DNA of 64,000 nt. Origin: Phycomyces blakesleeanus NRRL 1555(-). Its lineage: Eukaryota; Mucoromycota; Mucoromycetes; Mucorales; Phycomycetaceae. Position numbers and translations under genes: made by a program. Position 1 is the stretch's first letter. Every line of letters starts with the position of its first letter. Of the stretch, positions 33,870 to 44,392 are shown one piece after another. The notes beneath the pieces are model-generated. The model was not told where the DNA came from and did no database searches. It was given only the letters and a program-made list of their open reading frames with translations. The stretch lies in contig NW_017265142.1 of NCBI RefSeq assembly GCF_001638985.1, forward strand, positions 62,001 to 126,000. The letters run 5' to 3'.

Positions 33870-34186
33870 TGTTGACGTTATTTTACTTTACGCTTTTACG
33901 CTTTTTGACCTATGGGTTAGGGATTTCTCTTTTCATTTACACATCGTTTGAAGAAACTCATCGATCGTCGACAGATGTAATCCAAAAATATCTCTTAGCC
34001 AGATGCAAAAAAAAAATCGACATGGTATCGCACCGATGCAAAATGACTGCAAAATCCAGTATTTGAAAAGTACGACTATTTTTTTTTAGATGCGACACTC
34101 TTTTCTAAAAACATGCGACACTGTTTTTTAAAAAAGTGCGACACTTTAATTTTTTTTCTTGCGACATCATTTTGGCAAAGGGTGTA
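33870..34186 (-). repeat. Right arm with three iterons
   Basis: Inverted copy of the left arm. TGCGACAC (the complement of the iteron) occurs at 34,091, 34,114 and 34,137, again 23 bp apart, with one unit fewer than the left arm. Both arms contain an outward-reading open frame of about 60-70 codons (LFYFTLLRFLTYGLGISLFI in this arm), present only because the arms are copies. Confidence 0.85.
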
Positions 34187-34656
34187 TTACCGAAGGGGAC
34201 CCTTTTTGGGTCCTTTTTTTTGCTGGTTAGTTGGTCACAGATTGTGTTATCATTATACATTAATGTATATATATATTCTTTGTACCGTCATTGATATTAT
34301 ACCTAGGAAGATTAGCTGGAATTGTTATATCTATAAATTGGTAAAAGAATGGCAAACGAATATGAATATCTATTTACAACAGAGAAAGAGAGCGTTTTAC
34401 AGGAAATGGGGGTAGGTAGTTATGGTAACCAAGGTGAACCAAGGATTATGTACAAACACAGACCCTGAAGGGCACAAAATAATATAAAATATATAGAATA
34501 TAAAATGGACTATTCTTATTTATTTATTAATGAAAAGGAAAATGAATTTTTTTCTTTTTTGTACAATGTCCGTCTTTGTCTTGTGTCTGGGGTCTGATTG
34601 GGTCATCAGTCTTTGGACCCGCGAGGCGGACCTTTTTTTTTTGAAGTCTTGAAACA
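34187..34656. other. Upstream region of the deaminase gene
   Basis: Non-coding. It contains a run of T near 34,207-34,221 and a CCAAT-like GATTGG at about 34,595-34,600. No other gene is supported. Confidence 0.4.
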
Positions 34657-34668
34657 TATATAAAAAGG
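34657..34668 (+). promoter_or_regulatory. Probable TATA box of the deaminase gene
   Basis: TATATAAAAAGG lies 92 bp upstream of the ATG, with a pyrimidine-rich stretch (CCCTATTTTTGCTCACC) just downstream, as expected for a fungal core promoter. A GATTGG CCAAT-type box lies about 60 bp further upstream. Confidence 0.55.
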
Positions 34669-34759
34669 CCCTATTTTTGCTCACCTTTGTTATCCTGTTT
34701 TAGTACCTTACTTGTTTACCCCTCCATTTTATATAAGTATATCTATCTATCTATTCATT

Positions 34760-36092
34760 ATGAGACTGATTATCCGTGAAGACTATGAAGAAGTAGCCCA
34801 CTACATCGGTGAGTACATTTAATGAGGAACAATAGCAGTAATAGATAATCAATTTGCTTATCATGGTATCTTATTCTATCTGTTTCTTGTATAGCAAACT
34901 ACATCAAGGAGCGTATCAACCAGTTCCAGCCGTCAAGCGAACGTCCCTTTGTCTTGGGTCTTCCTACTGGATCGTCGCCTATTGGTGTCTACAAGAAGCT
35001 TGTCGAGTTGTACAAGTCAGGCGAATTGAGCTTCCAAAACGTCGTTACCTTTAATATGGACGAGTACGTCGGCCTTCCCCGTGACCACCCCGAATCCTAC
35101 CATTCCTTTATGTGGAAGAGTCTGTTTATGCATGTCGATATAGTCCCAGAGAATGTCCACATCCTTGACGGTAATGCTCCGGATCTGGATGAAGAGTGCA
35201 AGAAGTTTGAGGCCGACATTGCACGCGTTGGTGGCATTGAACTCTTCTTGGGTGGTATTGGTCCCGATGGTCACATTGCCTTTAACGAGCCTGGTTCTTC
35301 TCTTACATCACGCACCCGTGTCAAGACCCTTGCCTATGAGACCATCATTGCCAACGCTCGTTTCTTTGATGGTGATATCAGCAAGGTTCCCAAACTTGCC
35401 TTGACTGTTGGTGTAGCGTAAGTACTTAATGCATCATAAAAATACAAGACAAGTACATGCTGTCTGTCTGCTGGCTCATTTGTGTGAAAGAGATTAAATG
35501 AATGTGGGGCATTCTAACCAATATGTTGTTCTGTAGTACTGTAATGGATGCTCGTGAGGTTGTTGTTATCATTACTGGTGCTCACAAGGCTATTGCTCTG
35601 GCAAAATGTATCGAGGACGGTGTCAATCACATGTGGACTGTTTCTGCTATCCAGATGCACCCCAAGGGTTTGATTGTGTGTGACGAAGATGCTACCTTGG
35701 AATTACACGTAAAGGTAGGACAAGGAACACCTCATCTACATATATATATATATATACAAAAGATTATGATGATTTTAACCCAAAGTGACTTACTTTATAT
35801 TTATATATGATTTTTCTTTATTATTATTAAATTAGACTGTAAAATATTTCAAATCTATCGAGCACGTCCATCACTCACTTATTGGTGCTGAAAACCTCTC
35901 ACTTCAGGGTAAGTTGGTTTATTCTACAAAGAAACCAGATCAGATATTTATATATCAATTTCTTATATTGTTTTTATTTATTTATTTATTTATATATATA
36001 AATGCAACATTTTTTGTTTGTGTCTTATAGGTGGCGTTAAACAGCTCAGAAGCCCAGTTAGCAACGACCGCCCTCAGACACCCTTTGAGTAA
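34760..36092 (+). CDS. NAG1: Glucosamine-6-phosphate deaminase (294 aa, 5 exons)
   Basis: The enzyme converts glucosamine-6-phosphate to fructose-6-phosphate and ammonia in the cytosol, feeding amino sugars from chitin or chitosan into glycolysis. Exons: 34760-34808, 34895-35417, 35537-35714, 35836-35908, 36031-36092, with GT-AG introns and exact frame closure. The start [16 protein letters not shown] is the family N-terminus. Visible motifs are [18 protein letters not shown] (phosphate binding), [12 protein letters not shown] with the catalytic Asp, [18 protein letters not shown] with the Asp-x-His pair and the following Glu, and the C-terminal lid [19 protein letters not shown]. Length matches NagB/GNPDA enzymes (about 266-290 aa). 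The short tail [15 protein letters not shown] extends slightly past the bacterial form, as in eukaryotic enzymes. Confidence 0.95.
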
Positions 36093-36769
36093 CGAAGTGT
36101 ACTAATAATAATAATAATTAAAGCAACATATTCCCCTCCCCTCCTCCAACCTTCACCTTTACCTATTCTCTTGTCTTCTTACTTAGCAGAGCTTAAAACC
36201 ATCCTTTTTTCTTTTATTCTTCTTCTATAGCTTCATATGTACATCCTATATAAATATTTATTTATATATATACAATTTATACAATTTATACACCCTTTTC
36301 CTTGTTTTTTTTTTATATATAAATATATATTATATATTATATATATATTTTAAAAATAAAAATAAAATAAAAAAACATATATATAATATAAATTAATCCA
36401 AAGTGACTGGTTCTCAAACGTCACGAGCAAACATAAAGTCAACATATTTCATTCTCCGTATGATATTAACAGAAAATGACTAAATTTCTTTCCTTGCTTA
36501 GTTTTTCTCCTTCATCTTTTTTTTTATATATTTTATATAATACACATATACATCATTACTACCATTACTACTATTGTTGTACGACTATACATACAAACAC
36601 GTATAAAGAAATATATAGACCTATATATCTTTGTAAACACCTTTACGAAAATCTAAACACACGCAGAGATATACATACATACATATATTATATACAGAAC
36701 AATTCAAGACAAAGACAAAGAAAAAAGAGAAATAAGAAAAAGAAGAAGAAGAACAACGAATTACTTCGA

Positions 36770-37929
36770 ATGATGGAAGTAGCGACCGCCCCACCAACAG
36801 AAAAGCCATCTTGGCCAGAGAAAGATAGCCGTGATCCTGCTTCTCAAGGAACTGGATCCAATGCCACACCAACGCCTGGAGCATTCGCACTCGGACGTCC
36901 TGCTGGTAGACCTTCTTCAAGGCCACCCAGTGGGGTTGCTGGAGAAGGCAATGTGCCATTCTCAAAAATGGTTTTTGATGGAAAACGAATGAGAAAAGCA
37001 ATCCAACGACGAACAGTAGATTATAATCACAGCATAGCACGATGGATGCAGGTATGTTTCTCTCTTTCCTTTTCTTCCTTTTCTTCTTTATATATGTATG
37101 TCTATATGCATACATATTATTTGTATTTTCATTCCATTCGTTTCAATGATTCGAAATCCTAGTATAAATGTTTCTCTTCAACAATTAAATCATTAGTCAA
37201 AAAAAAACAAAAACGATAGTAAAGAAGTGTATATCTAAAGGCATAGAGACAGAGACAAACAGACAGACAGACAGAGAAAGAGAGACATATAAATACATGG
37301 CTTTGTTGTAATAAAACTGAAAAAGAAAAAAAAACAAAAAATTGTATTCGTTGTATACATATATATATATATGTGTGTGTGTCTATGTGTCTATGTGTCT
37401 ATTTGCCTATATATAAATTTCCTTTTACTTCTCTTTCTCCTTATGCTCCTTCTCCTGTTCCTACTTCTCTTCTCCTTTATATATATATATATATATATAC
37501 TTGATGCATTTGGAATGAATGCTGATATATTGTACCGAATTCCCTTTTTATATCTTTATATATATGTGCTGGTGTGTATACATTCACATACATTTACATA
37601 TACATATACAAACACGAAATGTGTACGTACCTATGCTTTGCTTTGAATTGCAATTACATCCTTTTAGGAACGCGTGTGGATACGTGACCGAAGAGATATT
37701 CGATACCTGAGACCAGATGATAACTTTGTGGTGGGCGTAAGTAAATAACCAATTCCAATTCAAATATCAATTCCATACCCAAAGACAATTCCCAAAAAAA
37801 GAAAGACGTAAAGAAATAATTAGAAAGAGAAAGATACTGCTTGTATTGAAAAACAAGTATATTTTTATATATATCAAATTCACTTTTATAAAATTACTTA
37901 CATGGACTCTTACATATACACACACACAT

Positions 37930-37968
<39 letters not shown>

Positions 37969-38146
37969 CCAATTCCCGTACCCGCACACAACCATATTTA
38001 TATATCTACACATATCTACATATACACACACACATACATATAATAAACATACCATCTATACATACATCTCTATACATCTATAAATCTATACATATATATC
38101 TATTTATCAATATATCCATATATCTATCTATACATATGTCTATATG

Positions 38147-38192
<46 letters not shown>

Positions 38193-40667
38193 CATACAAA
38201 CATATATATATATCTATATATATATATATATTAGCTACTGGCGCCAGCAGGCTATCTCGATCATCCTGTCAATGCAGTAACCACCAAGTTTGTTCATACT
38301 TCTACGAATAAAGTCCGGTTTCCAGTTAATGTAGTCCGGGTACGTTTGTCGCCTTCGTCTTCGTAGTATCCGATTTCCGTATTATTGTATTTACATTCAC
38401 AGATATATATATATATATATCTAATATTAATAAACGCTTTCAGTGGACTCCCGAAGGACGTCGTTTGATTACAGGCTCATCTAGCGGTGAATTCACCCTA
38501 TGGAACGGCTTGACTTTTAACTTTGAAACCATACTACAGGTGAGAAATAAACGAATATACACACAAATCATACCAAATATTCATTTAATAATTCTTCTTA
38601 TTTTCAATTAAATTATACTGCTCCCTTCCTATATATATATATACATTTATTGTCGATAGGCTCACGATTCCGCAGTGCGTGCCATGAATTGGTCCCACAA
38701 TGACGACTGGATGGTCACCGCAGACCACAGTGGTGTTATCAAATATTGGCAATCGAATATGAGCAATCTACACAAGTTTACAGGTCATAATGAGGCCATT
38801 AGAGATCTAACGTAAGTTGTCGTACAAACAAACCATGATAGTTTCAATCTTTTGATCTCTCTAACTAACTAAAAAATATAATCATTAGATTTGCACCATC
38901 AGACACAAGATTTGCTACCTGCTCAGACGATTCACTCATCAAGATTTGGGATTTCAATACAAGCAAAGAAGAGAAAACCTTGACAGGTCACGGTTGGGAT
39001 GTAAAATGTATAGACTGGCATCCCTACAAAGCACTCTTGGCTTCCGGAAGTAAAGACAATCTAATTAAATTGTGGGATCCAAAGACAGCCAAGAATATCA
39101 CAACATTGTAAGTCTTTTTTTTCAGGTTTTCCTTTCTTCATACATACATACCAATATACCTTAGAATAAATAAATAAAAATAATGTCTCTTATGCCGTTA
39201 TATTATCTCCAAAGAATAGTCTTTTGTGTATATGTGTTAGGTTGACGTATACATGTATTTATTTATATATGCGTATGTATTTGTTTGTAGGCATGGACAT
39301 AAAAATACTGTCTTAGCGCTCGAGTGGAATCAGAATGGCAACTGGCTTGTCACTGCAGGTAGAGATCAACTGGTAAAAGTGTACGATATTCGTATGATGA
39401 AGGAATTCCAGATCTTCAGAGGCCATAAGAAAGAAATTTGCTGTAAGTTTATCATATTATGTTATATCATATCATACTATACCATTTTTTTTTCTTATAA
39501 CAATATTTAACCTAATATGCTCTTCTTTTTTATCACAAGCTGCCAAATGGCATCCTCAGCATGAGCGACTTCTTGCTACTGGTGGTTCAGATGGTTCATT
39601 AATGTTCTGGTTAACAGGGTAATTATTATAGATAATATTATTTTCTACTTGGTATTTAGTACATTTCCACTACGCATATATATATTCAACTCATTATATA
39701 CGTATATTTATATAATAGACAAGATGCACCAATTGGAGAGCAAGAGTTGGCCCATGAAAACCACATCTGGTCCCTCGATTGGCATCCAGTAGGACACATC
39801 CTAGTCTCTGGGTCCAACGACCACACAACTCGGTTCTGGACACGACCCAGACCTGGAGAAACGAACGATGACAAATTCGACTCTAGCCAACATCGTAACG
39901 ATGAGCCAGAAAAGAATGAAGAAGAAAGCAGAAGCTTTGCAGAACCACCTCCATTTAGACCCCATGGTGCGCCTGGGCCAAGTCGCATTGAGCCCCCACC
40001 ATTCCGTCCTGCCAATGCCCAGCGCCAAGACCCAGGAGACATACCTTTTAGACCGCCCTTTAGAGCCCACAACGGATCTCTTGGGAATGGGCCGATTGGA
40101 TTAGGACTAGGTTTAGGATTAGGATTAGGGGGAGGATTAGGGGGAAAAGGAAGTGGGAATAATAGTAGTGGGGGTGGAGGACCTCTTGGTGGAGGGGGAC
40201 CGCTTGGTGGTGGACCGCTCGGTGGACCCCTTAATGGCCCTCCGTTTGGTAAAGACATGTCATTGAAGGACATGGGTTTCAAGGACTTGGGTTTCAAGGA
40301 CATGAGTTTCAAGGACATGGGTTTCAAGGACATGGGTTTCAAGGATATGGGTTTCAAGGACATGGGTTTCAAGGACATGGGTTTCAAGGACATGGGCTTT
40401 AGACCACCAATGCAACAGCAGCAACAGCAACAGCAACAGCAACACATGCGACATTCTGGAAATTTTAATGATGGACCTGGGAATTTCCGCACTATGTCCC
40501 ATGGAGATGGCCCTCGCAACGATGGCCCTCGCCATGACAACCCTCGCCACGACGGAGGTCCACGCCACGATGGAGGTCCCCGTCATGGAGGACCTATGGC
40601 TCCTCGTCACCACCAACAACAGCAACTACAACAGCAACATAATAACAACAACAACAACAACAACAAC

Positions 40668-40700
<33 letters not shown>

Positions 40701-41117
40701 CCAATGGGTGGACCACGTAATATGCAGCGCCAATTACCTATGGGAAACATGCCTCTTCAACCACCTCGTAACATGCCTGGCTACAGACCTCCTCCTCCAA
40801 TGATAAACCCTAATGGTGGCGGTGGCGGTGGCGGTGGAGGTGGAGGCGGCGGCGGTCGTTACAACGATCTCAACTCTGGTGGAATACCTTTCCAACCGCG
40901 CCCACCTTTCCATCCTTCACGCCCACCAATGCAACAGCAACAACAGCCACAGCAACAACAACCCATGCACCATCAAGCTGGACCCCCACTTCAAGGAAAC
41001 GCGGGCCGGCCGGTACCTATGGGAGCCAAGCGCCAATTCCCAGAACAAGATGAACCCAATTATCGTCCCCCTCCTCCATTTGCTCAAAGAACCAAGAAGA
41101 CACGAAGATGGAATTAA
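36770..41117 (+). CDS. PFS2: Pfs2/WDR33-type WD40 subunit of the cleavage and polyadenylation factor (850 aa, 9 exons)
   Basis: This nuclear WD40 protein belongs to the complex that recognises the poly(A) signal and cleaves pre-mRNA. Exons: 36770-37051, 37668-37736, 38235-38339, 38444-38539, 38660-38811, 38889-39107, 39291-39442, 39540-39618, 39719-41117; all phases agree. After a low-complexity N-terminus comes the family block [18 protein letters not shown], then [41 protein letters not shown] GSSSGEFT, and seven WD repeats to about residue 430 (ending [20 protein letters not shown]). The last exon encodes a ~400-aa tail rich in Pro, Gly, Gln and Asn, with nine FKDMG-type repeats (about 563-610), a polyAsn run and a polyGly run, ending KKTRRWN. 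Yeast Pfs2 lacks such a tail, whereas WDR33 has a long one. A second ATG follows directly at 36,773, so the exact start is uncertain by one codon. Confidence 0.93.
40258..40395 (+). repeat. 15-bp coding minisatellite in PFS2 (FKDMG repeats)
   Basis: About nine tandem copies of AAGGACATGGGTTTC and variants encode repeats of Phe-Lys-Asp-Met-Gly (one copy has Leu for Met, one has Ser for Gly). Identical codons in most units indicate recent expansion. The period is a multiple of three, so copy-number change keeps the frame. Confidence 0.9.
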
Positions 41118-43011
41118 ACATATATATATATAAAGAAATAAATAATGATGAAAAATGAAACCAAAAGAAAGAAAATTGTTTATTAAGATTATAGTGTTTT
41201 TTTTTGTTTTTTGTTTTTTACATGGTTATACACACACATAAATATAGGCATGATCTGATATGATACGAGATGTATTTATAAAGAAGATCGTTGAAGAAAA
41301 AAGGCAACATTTTTCAAGAGTTTGGTTAAATTAATATGGCAGAAATAAATACATTTGGTGTGAGTAGCCTAAAAAGTTAAGAATGAGCTTAGTAAATCAG
41401 ATTAATTTAAGACTGTCCACACTTTTTTTTTAAAAAAAAAATCGAAATTTTAAACACAGGGACTTGTCCAATTTTTTTTTGAGAAAGTTTTAAATTAATG
41501 CTAAAATATTATTGGAGTACAATTCGTATATCGTCTAGGAATAATCCGTGTTGTGATATCGGACAAAGGGTAGGTATTGAGGAGTTCGAGAGGGATGAAT
41601 GTGGGGTAGTCTGGCTCAGGAACGGAAAATTATGGAAATATCTGAAATTAAGTATGCGTGGGGTGGTGTAAGGTGGATTATGATGTACTGGTAGAGAGCT
41701 TCTCACATGGGTTTTGTTAATATTTTTCCCAGGGATGGTAGGTACGTTATTGTTGTAAGTCTTCAGCCTTTCACTCAGTGTTGTCAGCTAAAGACTTAAT
41801 GAAGTGTAGCTATGGTTTCTCTAATCTCGCTCAGGAATCTCTCAATATACCATCTTACAACAAAGCAAAGGAAAAAAAGAATTGATTTTTATTAAGGTGG
41901 CCTGCGACTCTGTTTATTATTCTACTTACTGTAGGGGTCACATCAAATTTAGATATTAAGGCATATTCCACGTCTCTTCCTACGGACAGACCGTTTATGA
42001 CTGAACAGAAAAATAGTCTCATTATTCTACATAGTGCTTAGCTAAAAAGCAATATTATTGACTGGTTTCTACATTTATATTTGTTTAGAGTTTTTGGTTG
42101 AGTACCCCTTGTAACGAAAGTCCAATAGACGGTTTGTTAATTTGCCTTTAGGAAATTTGTTATTAAACATGTTGTATAGATTGACTACAGCTTTATTGAA
42201 TACACATGCTTTAAATGGTAGCTTAAATAAAATGAATGATCAAGGATATACATTACTCATTTTTTCCTTTAATTTTCTTGTTCTTATATTACTTTACAGC
42301 ATTAAATTTATTGGGTCTTGTACGAGCCTTTAATAACGACAGATTATTTTCTTTTAAAGAAATTTATATGTGTATTGAATAGAATGATTTTATGGAATCA
42401 GAAACACATAATCTTCTAGACAAACTAACTCCTACTACACAAAGCTTTCATGATAGTAACTGGAATTTTACTTGGTGTTCTTTTTCGGAGGGTTATAGTA
42501 AAGCTATACATATTTTACTTGAAATTTTTCTTTAAAAAAAAAGGGGACTTGGTACTTCAAGCCAAATGAGCTCTTGGTAATCCCGGTATTAATTTAACCT
42601 TTATTTCCTTACATAGATAACAGAGATCTATTATAGGCAAAGGTGTTGCGTATGCTTTATCCAATTTTAGTAAAGCTAAAAGAGAAGAATAGAAGGATAA
42701 CTAGGCCATTAGATCACTCCCAGTAATAATCCAGCTTTTTTCATTAACCATGTAGAGTTTATACCCAAAGAGACTCTATACTGAAGACTTTCTTATTTAA
42801 TCTAAGCCATTTAATCTTTATAGTCAATCTACTTAATTAATTATATAACTATCTGGAATATTAAACCTTAAAAATTGTGATATGAAGGTGACTATAGAGA
42901 AGAAAAAAAGCAAAAAATAAAAAAGTATAAATTGATAATCTAAAAGACTGTTTATAGTGTCAGTATCATTTTCATTCTACAAGCATCTTACTACAAATCA
43001 AACAATAAAAC
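41118..43011. other. Intergenic stretch between PFS2 and the reductase
   Basis: AT-rich DNA of about 1.9 kb. It holds the second foldback copy (41,357-41,422). A coding-like scrap at 42,391-42,537 (HDSNWNFTWCSFSEGYSKAI) has no recognised family and is probably an old element remnant. GTATAAAT near 42,926-42,933, about 80 bp before the reductase ATG, may be its TATA box. Confidence 0.4.
41357..41422. repeat. Short foldback element, copy 2 (66 bp)
   Basis: It starts GGTGTGAGTAGCCTAAAAAG and ends AATTTAAGACTGTCCACAC. It shares the termini and the interior AATCAGATTAATTTA and GAGCT words with the copy at 26,014-26,111, but with about 30 bp of the middle missing. Confidence 0.55.
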
Positions 43012-44392
43012 ATGGCTCACCTCAGAGAACTCGGCAAGACTGGTGTATTGGTGTCTTCTATTGGACTTGGTTGCATGGGGTAAATGATACATATACTAAA
43101 TCACTGCCTTAAACCAACTTTCATATAAAGCATGTTAACATTTTAATTATAGAATGAGTGAGTTCTATGGCCCTACAAACGATGAAGAGAATATCAAGAC
43201 ACTTGAGCGTTCAATCGAGATAGGGTATGTGTGCAAACGCTTATATATATATGCGTGTATTGGAATTTATATTTATGATTATACAGATCAACATTCTGGG
43301 ATACATCTGACTTGTATGGAATCGACTCTCACAACGAGCGTCTACTATCTGGTGTATTGAAGACCCAGAGAGATAAGATTTTCTTGGCTACAAAGTTTGG
43401 ATTTGTTCGCACTAAGGCTGGAGAGATTACTGGTATAAGTGGCAAGCCCGAATATGTCCGCGAAGCATTCGGGAAAAGTCGAAAGAGACTTGGTGTTGAC
43501 GTAGTCGATCTGTATTACCAGCATCGTGTTGATCCTAATACGTGAGTCGTCTCTTCCTTTCACTGTTTACTGTTTTTTGTTTACCATTGTATGGATGAAA
43601 TTCGACTAACATATTCTCAAGTCCTATTGAAGAGACTGTCCGAGCAATGGCTGAACTTGTCAAGGAAGGCCGTGTTCGTTTCATTGGCAAGTGATTTACA
43701 GCATAATATACGGACAGATATACTCCAGTATCTCACATACTTTTTTTGATAATTATTAGGTTTATCTGAATGCTCTGCAGCAACCCTTCGTCGTGCCCAC
43801 AAGGTGCACCCAATTACCGCTGTCCAAACCGAATACTCACCCTGGACCTTGGATATTGAGACTAATGGTTTGCTCGATACTGCTCGTGAATTAGGTGTTT
43901 CTATTGTGGCATAGTAAGTCTAGTAAAAAAAAACACCTGCCATTATAATAATAGCCGTGTCACAAAAGACTGGCCAAGCGATGATATTGAAGCACATGTT
44001 CCACTTATAGCTCTCCTCTTGGTCGTGGTTTTTTGACTGGTGCTATCAAAAGTCTTGACGATCTTGATATAACCGATTTAAGACGCTATTTTCCTCGTTT
44101 CTATCCTGAAAATTTTACCAAGAACCTTGACCTTGTTGAAGGAATTACTTCACTTGCTACTAAGAAGGGAGTTACTCCCAGTCAATATGTGCTGGCATGG
44201 GTTCTTGCTCAAGGCCCTGAATTCATTGTAATTCCTGGTACTAGAAAAATTAAGTACCTTGAAGAGAACGTCAAGGCTGGAGACATTGTTCTGTCAAAAG
44301 AAGAGGTGGCTGAGATGAGACGTTTGATTGAGAATGCTGATACTGCAGGAAAACGTTACCTTCCTGAACATCTTGCGTTTGTCGATCTTTAG
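43012..44392 (+). CDS. Aldo/keto reductase, AKR13-like (331 aa, 6 exons)
   Basis: A cytosolic NADPH-dependent (expected) oxidoreductase of the single-domain TIM-barrel aldo/keto reductase superfamily; substrate not predictable. Exons: 43012-43079, 43153-43224, 43287-43541, 43622-43686, 43760-43913, 44011-44392. Intron 4 begins GCAAGT instead of GT: the frame closes only with this GC donor (ATT-G joined to GT at 43,760). The catalytic tetrad is complete: Asp52 and Tyr57 in WDTSDLYG, Lys83 in LATKFGF and His126 in LYYQHRVDP. The N-terminus [20 protein letters not shown] and the cofactor-binding region [10 protein letters not shown]...[16 protein letters not shown] match bacterial/fungal YakC-type members. 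The gene stands alone, so no pathway is implied. Confidence 0.93.

Larger units (their letters stand above)
31639..34186. mobile_element. 2.5-kb inverted-repeat DNA element with long (~330 bp) arms and TA target site
   Basis: The left arm (31,639-31,977) and right arm (33,870-34,186) are inverted copies that differ at only a few positions plus one 23-bp unit. Both ends read TA then CACCCTTTGCCAAAATGATG going inward, so the element is flanked by TA, the target site of Tc1/mariner-like elements. Inside is one interrupted ORF with a nuclease-like core and no recognisable DDE transposase, so the element is probably non-autonomous or uses its own ORF. Near-identity of the arms indicates recent insertion or gene conversion. 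Confidence 0.85.

Noticed and set aside
36476..36769. Possible N-terminal extension of PFS2
   Set aside because: Translation gives YTHIHHYYHYYYCCTTIH-type sequence from microsatellite DNA. The family-like part begins at the ATG pair at 36,770.
39686..40540. 284-codon open frame antisense to the last PFS2 exon
   Set aside because: It mirrors low-complexity repeats of the sense strand (SLKPM repeats are the reverse of FKDMG) and has no independent coding evidence.
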